DNA from: Ralstonia pickettii DTP0602
Lineage (GTDB): Bacteria > Pseudomonadota > Gammaproteobacteria > Burkholderiales > Burkholderiaceae
Direction of reading: 5' to 3'
DNA: 64,000 bases
Assembly: GCA_000471925.1 (NCBI GenBank)
Contig: CP006667.1
Span: 1,054,001 to 1,118,000, forward strand
This document shows positions 55,818 through 64,000 of this stretch, one piece after another. Under the pieces are notes generated by a model. It had not been told where the DNA came from, did no database searches, and worked only from the letters and a program-made list of their open reading frames with translations. A program made the position numbers and the translations under genes. How positions within the stretch are numbered: the first letter of the stretch is position 1; every line of letters starts with the position of its first letter.

Positions 55818-56897
55818 TCAGTTGCCGCTGCCCGGCACCAGCCGGCGCTGGCGCACCGACTCGGCCAGGCCCTCGAGCACCTTGACCGAGTCGTCCCAGC
55901 CGATGCAGGCATCGGTCACGGACTGGCCGTAGGTCAGGTTCTCCACCGGCGTGCCCTGCACGTGGTCCTGTCGCCCCGCCACCAGGTGCGATTCGACCAT
56001 CACGCCGATGATGCGCTCATCGCCGCCGGCGATCTGGCGGCCGATGTCTTCGCACACCGGGATCTGGTTCTCATGCTTCTTGCTGCTGTTGGCGTGCGAG
56101 GCATCGATCATCAGGCGCGAGGCCAGGCCGGCCTTGGCGATGGCGTCGCACGCTTCCTGCACGCTGGCGGCGTCGTAGTTGGGCGCCTTGCCGCCGCGCA
56201 GGATCACGTGGCAGTCCTCGTTGCCGGAGGTCGAAACGATCGCCGAGTGGCCGCCCTTGGTTACCGACAGGAAATGGTGCGGCTGCGAGGCGGCCTTGAT
56301 TGCGTCCACTGCGATCTTGACGTTGCCGTCGGTGCCGTTCTTGAAGCCCACCGGGCACGACAGTCCCGATGCCAGCTCGCGGTGCACCTGCGACTCGGTG
56401 GTGCGCGCACCGATCGCGCCCCAGCTGACCAGGTCGGCGATGTATTGCGGGCTGATCATGTCCAGGTATTCGGTGCCGGTCGGCACGCCCATCTCACTGA
56501 TGTTCAGCAGCAGCTCGCGCGCGGTGCGCAGGCCGTCGTTGATCTTGAAGCTGCCGTCCATGTGCGGGTCGTTGATCAGGCCCTTCCAGCCCACCGTGGT
56601 GCGCGGCTTCTCGAAGTACACGCGCATCACCACTTCCAGCTCGCCGGCGAAGCGCTCGCGCTGGTCCTTGAGCAGCTTGGCGTAATCCAGCGCGGCATGG
56701 GTATCGTGGATCGAGCAGGGGCCGATGATGACGATCAGCCGGTCATCCATGCCGTGCAGGATGCGGTGCATGGCCTGGCGCGCGCCGTAGATCACGTCCG
56801 AGGCCTTTTCGGAGCAGGCAAACTCGCGGATCAGGTGCGCGGGCGGCAGCAGTTCCTTGAGTTCGCGAATGCGCAGGTCGTCGGTGTTCTTCAGCAT
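55818..56897 (-). CDS. aroG: 3-Deoxy-7-phosphoheptulonate (DAHP) synthase, AroG type
   Basis: This is the first enzyme of the shikimate pathway, condensing phosphoenolpyruvate and erythrose 4-phosphate. The 359-residue class I-alpha enzyme resembles E. coli AroG. It has the N-terminal regulatory extension, then IIGPCSIHD, MRVYFEKPRTTVGWKGLINDP, GARTTESQVHRELASGLSCPVGFKNGTDG, LRGGKAPNYD and DASHANSSKKHENQ. The family includes Phe-, Tyr- and Trp-sensitive forms; the feedback type is not certain from sequence. Upstream lies a Phe/Tyr-rich leader peptide and an attenuator, pointing to control by phenylalanine and/or tyrosine. Confidence 0.95.
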   Translation of the reverse strand: MLKNTDDLRIRELKELLPPAHLIREFACSEKASDVIYGARQAMHRILHGMDDRLIVIIGPCSIHDTHAALDYAKLLKDQRERFAGELEVVMRVYFEKPRTTVGWKGLINDPHMDGSFKINDGLRTARELLLNISEMGVPTGTEYLDMISPQYIADLVSWGAIGARTTESQVHRELASGLSCPVGFKNGTDGNVKIAVDAIKAASQPHHFLSVTKGGHSAIVSTSGNEDCHVILRGGKAPNYDAASVQEACDAIAKAGLASRLMIDASHANSSKKHENQIPVCEDIGRQIAGGDERIIGVMVESHLVAGRQDHVQGTPVENLTYGQSVTDACIGWDDSVKVLEGLAESVRQRRLVPGSGN

Positions 56898-56969
56898 GAT
56901 GGCTCCGGGATTTCTGTGAGGTCGTGGAGTGGGGAATCGGGTTCTTGGGGTACTTCGGCAAACAGGTAT

Positions 56970-56998
56970 AAAAAAACCGCCAGGGTCGCTGGCGGTTT
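56970..56998 (-). terminator. Attenuator (intrinsic terminator) upstream of aroG
   Basis: On the minus strand the arms AAACCGCCAG (56998-56989) and CTGGCGGTTT (56983-56974) form a 10-bp stem on a 5-base loop, followed by seven T (to 56970). It lies between the leader peptide and aroG, 73 bases before the aroG ATG. A terminator placed before its gene implies attenuation. The 5' arm can instead pair with leader bases 57048-57040 (CGCTGGCGG), giving an antiterminator. Confidence 0.88.
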
Positions 56999-57019
56999 CT
57001 TTTGTATTCGGGGCGCTGC

Positions 57020-57091
57020 TTACAGCCGTCCCTCCCTATCCGCCAGCGGTGTGAGATCGCTAAAAAAGTAAAAGTAAAACTTAGCGGACAT
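57020..57091 (-). CDS. aroG leader peptide, Phe/Tyr-rich
   Basis: A 23-codon frame starts with ATG at 57091 and ends with TAA at 57022-57020. Codons 5-10 are TTT TAC TTT TAC TTT TTT (Phe-Tyr-Phe-Tyr-Phe-Phe). Such a run of control codons before a terminator is the hallmark of attenuation leaders such as pheL. The antiterminator segment (57048-57040) lies in codons 15-18, just after the Phe/Tyr run. No clear Shine-Dalgarno precedes the ATG; a run of T lies there instead, which is a weak point. Confidence 0.75.
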   Translation of the reverse strand: MSAKFYFYFFSDLTPLADREGRL

Positions 57092-57338
57092 GGCGGAAAA
57101 AAACGTTGGCTTGGGTCAGGCTGGGTCGATTTGGTCGGTAGGCGCTGAATTTATGCTGCACTGCGTGGCAGAAAGGCAGGAAATTGCGCGCCGGTGGACG
57201 ATTTTTCGCGGTGCGTCCGTTGCTTGTCGCACAGCGAAGCATCTTTATAGCGCCTTTTGAAAATGTTGGCAAGTGTCGGCGACGCCGCGTTCTTCCGCAA
57301 CGGCCGTGGGCTGCGGCCATGGCGCATCGCGCCAATGA
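57092..57338 (-). other. Leader/promoter gap between the aroG leader and the tldD terminator
   Basis: This stretch holds the predicted aroG promoter (57244-57272) and a 5' leader of about 145 bases before the leader peptide. Small open frames here have no recognisable family. No second promoter nearer the leader peptide could be supported. Confidence 0.5.
57244..57272 (-). promoter_or_regulatory. Sigma-70-type promoter of the aroG leader
   Basis: On the minus strand TTGCCA (57272-57267) and TATAAA (57249-57244) are spaced by exactly 17 bases. This is the best promoter-like match upstream of the leader peptide. Start of transcription is expected near 57237. It is a sequence prediction. Confidence 0.65.
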
Positions 57339-57365
57339 AAAACGGGACCGTGCAGGTCCCGTTTT
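57339..57365. terminator. Terminator of tldD
   Basis: AAAACGGGACC (57339-57349) pairs perfectly with GGTCCCGTTTT (57355-57365) on a 5-base loop. On the minus strand it sits 19 bases after the tldD stop and ends in a T-run. Confidence 0.85.
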
Positions 57366-57383
57366 CCGTATCGCGCGGAGGCG

Positions 57384-58844
57384 TCAGGCGGTGCCACCCA
57401 CCGTCATGTTCTCGATGCGCAGCGTCGGCTGGCCCACGCCCACCGGCACGCTCTGGCCTTCCTTGCCGCATACGCCGACGCCCGAATCCAGGCGCATGTC
57501 GTTGCCGATCATGGTGACGTCCTTCAGCGATTCCGGGCCGTTGCCGATCAGCGTCGCGCCCTTGACCGGGTAGCTGATCTTGCCGTCCTCGATCATGTAC
57601 GCCTCGCTCGCCGAGAACACGAACTTGCCGTTGGTGATGTCGACCTGGCCGCCGCCGAAGTTGACCGCGTACAGGCCCTTCTTGACGCTGGCGATGATCT
57701 CCTGCGGATCCTTGTCGCCATTGAGCATATAGGTGTTGGTCATGCGCGGCATCGGCAGCGCGGCATAGCTTTCGCGGCGTGCGTTGCCGGTGACCGGCAT
57801 CTTCATCAGGCGCGCGTTGAGCGTGTCCTGGATATAGCCGCGCAGGATGCCGTCCTCGATCAGCGTGGTGCACTGGGTCGGGTTACCTTCATCGTCCAGG
57901 TTGAGCGAGCCGCGGCGGTTGGCCAGCGTGCCGTCGTCGACCACGGTCACGCCCCTGGCCGCGACGCGTTCGCCCATGCGGCCGGCAAAGGCCGACGAGC
58001 CCTTGCGGTTGAAGTCGCCTTCCAGGCCGTGGCCGACCGCTTCGTGCAGCAGCACGCCGGGCCAGCCCGGGCCGAGCACCACGGTCATGGCGCCGGCCGG
58101 GGCGGGGCGCGCATCCAGGTTGACCAGCGCCGACGACACCGCCTCGTTCACGTAGGTCTGCAGCAGGTCGTCGGTGAAGTAGCCGTAGGCATAACGGCCG
58201 CCGCCACCGGACGAGCCGATCTCGCGGCGCCCGCCCTGTTCGGCGATGACCGTGACCGAAACGCGCACCAGCGGGCGCACGTCGGCGGCGATCACGCCGT
58301 CGCTGCGCGCCACCAGCACCACGTCGTATTCGCCAGCGAGGCCCGCCATCACCTGCACCACGCGCGAGTCCTTGGCGCGTGCCATGCGCTCGATGCGTTC
58401 GAGCAGGGCCACCTTTTCGGCCGCGCTCATCGAATCGAGCGGGTCGTTGGGGGCGTACAGGTTGCGCCCGGCGTGCGTGGCCATCTCGCCAGCGACCTTG
58501 ATGCGGCCGCTGCCGGCCCGGCCGATGGTGCGCGTGGCCGCTGCCGCCTGCGACAGCGCCGGCAGGCTGATGTCATCCGAGTAGGCGAAGGCAGTGCGGT
58601 CGCCCGAGATGGCGCGCACGCCCACGCCCTGGTCGATGCTGAAACTGCCCGACTTGACAATGCCTTCTTCCAGGCTCCAGGCCTCGTTGCGGGTGTACTG
58701 GAAGTACAGGTCGGCGTAGTCGACCTTGTGCGTGAAGATATCGGCCAGCACGCGCTGGAGCTTGGCTTCATCCAGGCCGTACGGCGCCAGCAGCAGTTGC
58801 TGCGCGGTGGCCAGGTTGCGGATTCCGAGATCGCCGGCGTTCAT
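57384..58844 (-). CDS. tldD: TldD metalloprotease subunit
   Basis: TldD pairs with TldE/PmbA to form a zinc protease that trims unfolded peptides, and in some bacteria matures microcins or degrades CcdA. The 486-residue protein has the N-terminal substrate-tunnel domain and the zinc motif [11 protein letters not shown] (near 267, HExxxH). The C-terminal region includes [31 protein letters not shown]. The partner TldE is not in the window. It is downstream of the nitrilase-like gene by 103 bases. Confidence 0.95.
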   Translation of the reverse strand: MNAGDLGIRNLATAQQLLLAPYGLDEAKLQRVLADIFTHKVDYADLYFQYTRNEAWSLEEGIVKSGSFSIDQGVGVRAISGDRTAFAYSDDISLPALSQAAAATRTIGRAGSGRIKVAGEMATHAGRNLYAPNDPLDSMSAAEKVALLERIERMARAKDSRVVQVMAGLAGEYDVVLVARSDGVIAADVRPLVRVSVTVIAEQGGRREIGSSGGGGRYAYGYFTDDLLQTYVNEAVSSALVNLDARPAPAGAMTVVLGPGWPGVLLHEAVGHGLEGDFNRKGSSAFAGRMGERVAARGVTVVDDGTLANRRGSLNLDDEGNPTQCTTLIEDGILRGYIQDTLNARLMKMPVTGNARRESYAALPMPRMTNTYMLNGDKDPQEIIASVKKGLYAVNFGGGQVDITNGKFVFSASEAYMIEDGKISYPVKGATLIGNGPESLKDVTMIGNDMRLDSGVGVCGKEGQSVPVGVGQPTLRIENMTVGGTA

Positions 58845-58947
58845 GAAATGTCCTTTCTAACTTTGGATCGTGCCGGCTTGCTCTCTGTCTTGCCGGCGCG
58901 GGAAAATCCGTGAGCGGGCGCCCGCAGGCCCCGCGATTGCGTACATG

Positions 58948-59769
58948 CTACAGCACCCTGTGTCGCAGCGCCGGCAGGTTCTGCCGGACCTCGTCCAGGC
59001 GTGCCGGGTCGATGACACCGCCGACCACGCCTTCGCCCTCGGGCAGCATGGCCAGCACTTCGCCCCAGGGATCGACCAGCATCGAATGACCCCAGGTGCG
59101 CCGCCCGTTCTCATGCTTGCCGCCCTGTGCGGCGGCCAGCACATAGCACTGGTTCTCGATGGCGCGGGCGCGCAGCAGGATTTCCCAGTGCGCCTGCCCG
59201 GTGGTGTAGGTGAAGGCGGCGGGCATCAGAATCACGCTGGTGCCTTCGCCTGCGGCCAGACCGCGGTACAGCTCCGGAAAGCGCAGGTCGTAGCACACTG
59301 ACATCGCCACCCGGCCGCACGGCGCATCGAAGCTGACCGGCGTGCGGCCGGCCAGGATGGTGCGCGACTCGTCATAGTTCTCGGTGCCGCGGGTGAAGCC
59401 GAACAGGTGGATCTTGTCGTAGCGTGCCACGCGCTCGCCGCGCGGGTCGAAGGCGAGCGAGGTGTTGTAGACGCGCTCCGGGTCGTCGCACCACATCGGC
59501 AGCGTGCCGCCCACCAGCCAGATGCCGTGGCGGCGCGCCGCGTCGGCCAGGAACTGCTGCACCGGGCCGTCGCCGTCGTGCTCGCGCACGGCGATCTTGT
59601 CGGATTCGGACCGGCCCATCATGCAGAAGTACTCGGGCAGCAGCACCAGCTGCGCGCCGCTGGCGGCGGCCTCGGCGATCAGCGCGTCGGCGCGTGCGAG
59701 GTTGGCATCGAGCGAAGTGCCGGTGACGGTCTGGACCGCGGCAACGCGAAACGGGGCGGGGGCTGTCAT
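58948..59769 (-). CDS. Nitrilase-superfamily amidase, Nit2/YafV-like
   Basis: This carbon-nitrogen hydrolase of 273 residues has the catalytic triad: Glu in LLPEYFCMMG, Lys in RYDKIHLF and Cys in SVCYDLRFPELYR. Close families are omega-amidase and deaminated-glutathione amidase (Nit1). It follows yhdP by 62 bases and precedes tldD, so the three and aroG form a same-strand block. Exact substrate is not certain. Confidence 0.88.
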   Translation of the reverse strand: MTAPAPFRVAAVQTVTGTSLDANLARADALIAEAAASGAQLVLLPEYFCMMGRSESDKIAVREHDGDGPVQQFLADAARRHGIWLVGGTLPMWCDDPERVYNTSLAFDPRGERVARYDKIHLFGFTRGTENYDESRTILAGRTPVSFDAPCGRVAMSVCYDLRFPELYRGLAAGEGTSVILMPAAFTYTTGQAHWEILLRARAIENQCYVLAAAQGGKHENGRRTWGHSMLVDPWGEVLAMLPEGEGVVGGVIDPARLDEVRQNLPALRHRVL

Positions 59770-59831
59770 GGGCGTTGGTTTCCTCTGTGGACGGCGAAAG
59801 GTTCACCGGTAAAGCAGGTTCACCAAGAAAA

Positions 59832-62800
59832 TCAGCGCGGGAAGGCCGGATCCGCGCCGTTCTGGAAGGTCGTGCCTCGCGCCTTATTGTCCTCCACTTT
59901 GCCGATCTGCGGGTTGGCCCAGCTGCCGGTGATGCGGTAGTGCTGGGTGAACATCTTGGAGAATTCGTCGGCGAACAGCAACTGGGCGGCCAGCGTGCCG
60001 ATGCCCAGCACCGGGTTGATAAACGCGGCGGCGACCGAGGTGGAGGTGGCGTTGATGCGCGGCACCACGTCCACGCGCAGGTCCTGCGTCTCGCGCAGCA
60101 GGTTGGCGGTGCCGGCCATGCTGGCGATGATCTGCGGGCTGCGGAGCTGGAATTCCTCGATCGTGCCGACGCCGTTCTCGATGGTGCCGGTGCCGGCAAT
60201 GCGGTCGAACAGCAGTCCGCGCCCGGACAGGGTGCGGAAATCCAGCGTGGCAAAGCGCAGCAGCCCTTGCAGGCTGAGCACGCCCAGCAGCCGCGCCGCG
60301 CCCGGCTCGACGCTCAGGATCTGGCCGTTCTCCAGTTCCAGCGACAGCTTGCCGGACAGCGTCGGATAGTCGATCGACAGCGGCGAGCCGCGCCAGGCCA
60401 CGCGCCCCTCCAGTTTGCCCTTGCCGTCCTGCAGCGTATGCGCCAGGCCCAGGCGGTCGAGCGTGGCGCCGGCGTCGCGGATATCGATGACAAACGACAG
60501 CAGCGTGCGGCGCTCGGCGTTGCCATCGGCGCGCAGGCGGCGCGGCACGCGCCAGCTGCCGCTGCCGGTGAGCGTGGCGCCGGGCTGGTCGATCTGCAGC
60601 TTGTCCAGCGTCCAGACCGGGTCGGCGCCGCTCATGCCGGTACGCGCCTTGACCTCGAGCTTGCCGAAGTCTTTCCCGCGCAGCATGAACTGGTCGGCCA
60701 CCAGGTCGATCGCGGGCAGGTCGTCGATGCTGCTGGCGAGCGCGTCCACCACGTTGTGTTCGTCGCTGGCATCGGGCACGTTCAGGCGCGACAGGCGCAG
60801 CTGCAGCGAGCCGGACGCTGACGGCCCGGCCGGGCGCCACTGCACCGCGCCGGCGACCTGGCGCGAGTCGACCTTGGCGTTCCAGCCGTCGCCCTCGCGC
60901 GTCGCGTCCAGCGTCACATCATCCAGCGTGCGGCCCATGCCGTGCAGCGTGCGTGCGCGCAGCGCGATGCGGCCGGGCAGGAAGGGCGAGGGTGTCCCCG
61001 CGGCGTTGCCGTTGGCGGCGGTCGTGGCGAAGGCGGCGCGCCAGGCGTCGATATCGAGCTGCTCGAAGGTGGCGGCGGCACTGACGCCGGCTGCCGGCGG
61101 CGGCGCCGCCTGCTGCACGCCGATGCCGCCGGCGAGCACCTCGATGCCGTTGTTGCCGCTGTCGCCATTCTGGTCGCGGCGCAGCAGGTAGCGCGCGTTC
61201 AGCGCATTGCCGAGTTGCACCACCAGTTCGTCAGTGCCGGCGCGGCCCGCGCCGCTGGCCGGGCGCAGGTCCACCCGCAGCGGCAGGTCGGGCGCCGCGG
61301 CCTTGGCCAGCGGCGCGGGCAGGCTGATCGCCATGCCGTTGAGTTCGGAGCTGAGCTGCACCTGCAGCTGACGCTGCGGGGCAACGCCGACGGTGCCGAT
61401 CACCACGCTGTAGCCCGTGCTGCCTTCGAGGCGCGCCGCCAGAGGCGCCAGCGCCGAGCCCGCGGCCGCCTCGCGCAGCCCGGCCGCCGAGGCGTTGCCG
61501 CTGGCGCTCACGCGCGTGGCGCCGTCGGGCTGGGTGCCTCCGCCCAGCCGCACCTCGCCGCCCAGGAAGCGCGCGCGCAGGTTTTCCAGCCCGAAGCCGT
61601 GCTCGTTGAACGTGATGGTGCCGCTGGCGTTGCCCAGCAGCGGCATCTGCGGGCTCAGCACGACATCGTTGCCCGGGAAGTGGAAGCGGCCCGCGACCTT
61701 GGCGGCGTTGGCGTGTTCCAGCGGCATGTCTAGCTTGAGCTTGAGTTCGCCGTTGCCATGCGCGCGCGCCGCATCGGCCACGCGCGCGGTCCATTCGCGC
61801 ACCGGCGAGGTGGTGATATAGCGCAGGAAGCCCTGCACCGGACCGCTGGCGCCGCCGTCGATCACCAGCCGGCCATGCTCGCTGAGATCGTCGATGCGCC
61901 CGCTGACGTCCTGCAGCGTGACGCCGGGGATATCCTGCACCGCCGCTCGCTTCGCCAGGAAGGTCATGCCGCCGCGATCGAACACCACCTGTCCGGCGAT
62001 ATCGCTAAAGTCCGGCCACAGCGGCGCGCCGCCGGCGGCGCCGGTGGCGGTCTCGTGCGGGGCGATCTGGTAGCGCACGTGTTCGATCGGCACCTCGACG
62101 CGGAACTCGCCCGCCTTCTCGTGCGGAGCGTGGAACGGGAAGTGCGCCAGGTCGCCCTTGAGCACGAAGCGCACGTTGGCCGCCTCGCCGCCCGCCAGCG
62201 CGCCGGCTAGGTAGTGCCGGGTGCCGGCCGGGATCGACAGCGGCAGGTAGCGCGGCACGCGCGCCACCTGGGCCCGGGTCATTTCGCCGCTCAGGTCGGC
62301 GATGCCGGAGCCGTCGTCGCCGCCTTCGCGCCAAGTGCCGCGCACCGTGCCCGCCGCGTCGGCATTGGCAAAGCGGATGCCGTCCAGCGTCACCGCCAGC
62401 TTGCCGCCGGTATGGGTCCAGCGCACGTCGCCGCCGATCTGGTCGAAGGGCAGGCGCGGCTCTTCAAAGAGGCCGGGCAGCGTCAGCGCCGCGCCACTGC
62501 CTTCGAAACGGATACTGCCCTGCTGGTCGTCAAAGGCGAAGGTTCCGGACAGGTTCGAGAAGCCGGGCGTGCCCAGCCGCGGCCTGCCGTCGGCGCCCAG
62601 CGCCGGCGCCGCCGGCTGGCCGTTGAGCGAGACGTTGCGCAGCGTGCCCTGCAACTTGTAGTGCGCCTTGCCGTCGCGGCGATCCAGCATGCCGGTGCGC
62701 TCGCGGCTCCAGCTGACGTCGAGGTTGTCCAGGTGGCCGGCCGGCTGCAGCGCCCGCAGCCGGCGCAGCAGCGCCGTGTCCAGCGGCATCGAGGTGGCTA

Positions 62801-63968
62801 GCGCGCGCACTGTGTTCAGGTCCAGCGTGGGCGCCTTGAGTGAGAACTTGCGCAGGCTGCCGTCGTTGTTGCTGGCCCAGCCCAGGGTGACCTTGCGCAT
62901 GCCTTCGCGCCAGGTGCTGTCGCCGGCAGCGGCCTGCCCGTCGCCCTCGGCCGGCTGCCATAGCAGCGTGTCGACGGTCAGCAGGTTACTGCCGTCTCGC
63001 TCGGTGCGGTGCAGCAGGAAGGCCTGCGCGTTGGCCAGCCGCAGCGGCGCGGTGGCGCCGGCCAGCTGCAGGTCGACGCCGCTGGCGCGCAGCCGGGTCT
63101 GGCTGCGCACGATGCGGCCCTCGCGGAATTCGATGCTGCCGTCGGTGCTGAAGGTGCCGCTGGCGACGCGCTCGAACATCGCCAGGTAGCGCTGCAGCAC
63201 CGGCAGCTGCAGCTGGCCGAGGTCCCAGGTGGCCTGGCCGGTCCAGTAGCGCCAGTTGCCGGCGCTGTGCAGGTAGTCGTTGCGGAAGGTGGACTGCACC
63301 ACCAGCGGGCGCGGGCCCAGCGCCGGAGAGCGCGCTTCCAGCGTCACCGCATGGCGCGCGCCAACGCGGCGGGCGTCGAGGCGGATCTCGCCCACGTCGA
63401 GCTGCGGCAGCTTTGCCTTTTCGTCGAGCCAGCGCAGCTTGCCGCCCGACAGTGAGACCCGGCCCTGCGACGTCAGCCAGCCCAGGAAGCGGTCGTCGTC
63501 CTGCTGGCCGCCGGTCGCGTCCACCAGCATGCCGCCGACCAGCAGCCGGCCTTCGGGCGTGCGGCGTACCAGCACGTCGGTGCCGGTGGCGCTGAGCGTG
63601 ACGAACTGCAAGTTCATGCTGAACAGCGAGCGCCACGCCAGCTTGCCGTCGAGCGTGGCGGAGGCGAGCAGCACGCGGCGCTGGGCGTCCACGGCGCGCA
63701 AGTCCCCCGCGCGGAAGGCGGGATGCCAGCCGTCCCAGTAGGTATCGAGCGTGCCGATGCTGACCTGTGCCGACAGCGCCGCCGAGGCGCGCTCTTCCAG
63801 CCACTGGCGCGCGGTCGATGCCTGCGGCCACAGCACGAAGCGGACCAGCAGGCCCACCACCAGCGCCAGCACAGCCAGCACCAGCGCCAGGCGCACCAGC
63901 GCGCGGCCCAGCCCGCGCCAGCACGGATGGCGCACGGCGGCGGCCGTCGCGCGCAGGCCGGCCTGCAC
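59832..63968 (-). CDS. yhdP: YhdP family AsmA-like envelope protein
   Basis: This large inner-membrane anchored protein of the YhdP/AsmA-like group is involved in phospholipid transport to the outer membrane in E. coli. The reading shown has 1378 residues, with a transmembrane segment near 20-48 and a very long periplasmic beta-rich bridge. The C-terminal AsmA-like region (FRTLSGRGLLFDRIAGTGTIENG, QDLRVDVVPRINATSTSVAAAFINPVLGIGTLAAQ) is typical of the family. The start is a GTG at 63968, but the frame stays open to the window edge, so the true start may lie outside. Confidence 0.9.
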   Translation of the reverse strand: MQAGLRATAAAVRHPCWRGLGRALVRLALVLAVLALVVGLLVRFVLWPQASTARQWLEERASAALSAQVSIGTLDTYWDGWHPAFRAGDLRAVDAQRRVLLASATLDGKLAWRSLFSMNLQFVTLSATGTDVLVRRTPEGRLLVGGMLVDATGGQQDDDRFLGWLTSQGRVSLSGGKLRWLDEKAKLPQLDVGEIRLDARRVGARHAVTLEARSPALGPRPLVVQSTFRNDYLHSAGNWRYWTGQATWDLGQLQLPVLQRYLAMFERVASGTFSTDGSIEFREGRIVRSQTRLRASGVDLQLAGATAPLRLANAQAFLLHRTERDGSNLLTVDTLLWQPAEGDGQAAAGDSTWREGMRKVTLGWASNNDGSLRKFSLKAPTLDLNTVRALATSMPLDTALLRRLRALQPAGHLDNLDVSWSRERTGMLDRRDGKAHYKLQGTLRNVSLNGQPAAPALGADGRPRLGTPGFSNLSGTFAFDDQQGSIRFEGSGAALTLPGLFEEPRLPFDQIGGDVRWTHTGGKLAVTLDGIRFANADAAGTVRGTWREGGDDGSGIADLSGEMTRAQVARVPRYLPLSIPAGTRHYLAGALAGGEAANVRFVLKGDLAHFPFHAPHEKAGEFRVEVPIEHVRYQIAPHETATGAAGGAPLWPDFSDIAGQVVFDRGGMTFLAKRAAVQDIPGVTLQDVSGRIDDLSEHGRLVIDGGASGPVQGFLRYITTSPVREWTARVADAARAHGNGELKLKLDMPLEHANAAKVAGRFHFPGNDVVLSPQMPLLGNASGTITFNEHGFGLENLRARFLGGEVRLGGGTQPDGATRVSASGNASAAGLREAAAGSALAPLAARLEGSTGYSVVIGTVGVAPQRQLQVQLSSELNGMAISLPAPLAKAAAPDLPLRVDLRPASGAGRAGTDELVVQLGNALNARYLLRRDQNGDSGNNGIEVLAGGIGVQQAAPPPAAGVSAAATFEQLDIDAWRAAFATTAANGNAAGTPSPFLPGRIALRARTLHGMGRTLDDVTLDATREGDGWNAKVDSRQVAGAVQWRPAGPSASGSLQLRLSRLNVPDASDEHNVVDALASSIDDLPAIDLVADQFMLRGKDFGKLEVKARTGMSGADPVWTLDKLQIDQPGATLTGSGSWRVPRRLRADGNAERRTLLSFVIDIRDAGATLDRLGLAHTLQDGKGKLEGRVAWRGSPLSIDYPTLSGKLSLELENGQILSVEPGAARLLGVLSLQGLLRFATLDFRTLSGRGLLFDRIAGTGTIENGVGTIEEFQLRSPQIIASMAGTANLLRETQDLRVDVVPRINATSTSVAAAFINPVLGIGTLAAQLLFADEFSKMFTQHYRITGSWANPQIGKVEDNKARGTTFQNGADPAFPR

Positions 63969-64000
63969 GCCCGCGCGGGCCAGTCCGCCGGCGCGCGCAA

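Noticed and set aside
57081..57335. A minus-strand frame of 84 codons overlapping the aroG leader
   Set aside because: It has no recognisable family and starts upstream of the predicted promoter. The short Phe/Tyr-rich frame with its terminator explains the region better.
1..64000. Prophage, insertion sequence, CRISPR array, tRNA or rRNA
   Set aside because: I found no transposase or integrase motifs, no regular spaced repeats and no tRNA-like or rRNA-like sequence on either strand.

Overview
The window is high-GC, densely packed chromosomal DNA of a betaproteobacterium. The closest fit I can name from memory is the Cupriavidus/Ralstonia group of Burkholderiales, based on the cyoABCD, urtABCDE-ureDAJBCEFG, Bug-receptor, clade I nos and aroG/tldD/nitrilase/yhdP gene sets. 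I see no rRNA, tRNA, CRISPR array, insertion sequence or prophage, so this reads as core or stable accessory chromosome. Where a family is named, the basis is motif recognition in the translated protein, not a database search.

Layout, left to right. 1-637: non-coding, with a hairpin and an FNR-like dyad. 638-4603: cyoABCD, the bo3-type quinol oxidase, closed by a perfect 12-bp terminator. 4940-16866: one long nitrogen-scavenging unit. It starts at an almost ideal sigma-54 promoter with NtrC-like dyads, runs through the five-gene urea ABC transporter (urtABCDE), and ends with urease structural and accessory genes (ureD, A, J, B, C, E, F, G). 16863-18419: an XRE regulator and a frameshifted gene. 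18458-21678: a YfcG-type glutathione transferase, an ACAD11-like acyl-CoA dehydrogenase and a divergent LysR regulator. 21942-28985: a CAP-domain lipoprotein, then an ECF sigma / anti-sigma / VWA-lipoprotein unit on the minus strand, then a gamma-glutamyltransferase. 29069-33369: a minus-strand acyl-CoA unit (aminoglycoside-phosphotransferase-like kinase, histidine phosphatase, enoyl-CoA hydratase, 3-hydroxyacyl-CoA dehydrogenase). 33562-38868: a second GST, a methionine aminotransferase, a PIN protein, YaaA, an M14 carboxypeptidase and a lipoprotein with a Ser/Lys-rich tail. 39162-42140: an N-formylglutamate-amidohydrolase-like protein, a Bug receptor and a LysR regulator. 42183-46166: VWA/GNAT/MoxR genes and two small cytochromes c. 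46266-55774: the nitrous oxide reductase locus, with apbE/nosX divergent from nosZRDFYL and an FNR-like site between them. 55818-64000: aroG, tldD, a Nit2-like amidase and yhdP, all on the minus strand.

The most striking non-coding object lies upstream of aroG (DAHP synthase). On the minus strand, a TTGCCA-N17-TATAAA promoter is followed by a 23-codon leader whose codons 5-10 read Phe-Tyr-Phe-Tyr-Phe-Phe. A Rho-independent terminator then lies in front of aroG, and a 9-base segment of the leader can pair with the 5' arm of that terminator. This is the architecture of a transcription attenuator sensing charged tRNA-Phe/tRNA-Tyr.

Themes across the window: respiration (bo3 oxidase, cytochromes c, N2O reductase) with candidate FNR boxes; nitrogen acquisition under NtrC/sigma-54 logic; fatty or hydroxy-acid catabolism of the ACAD10/11-LvaA type, split over two loci; and envelope sensing (ECF unit, VWA proteins, lipoproteins).
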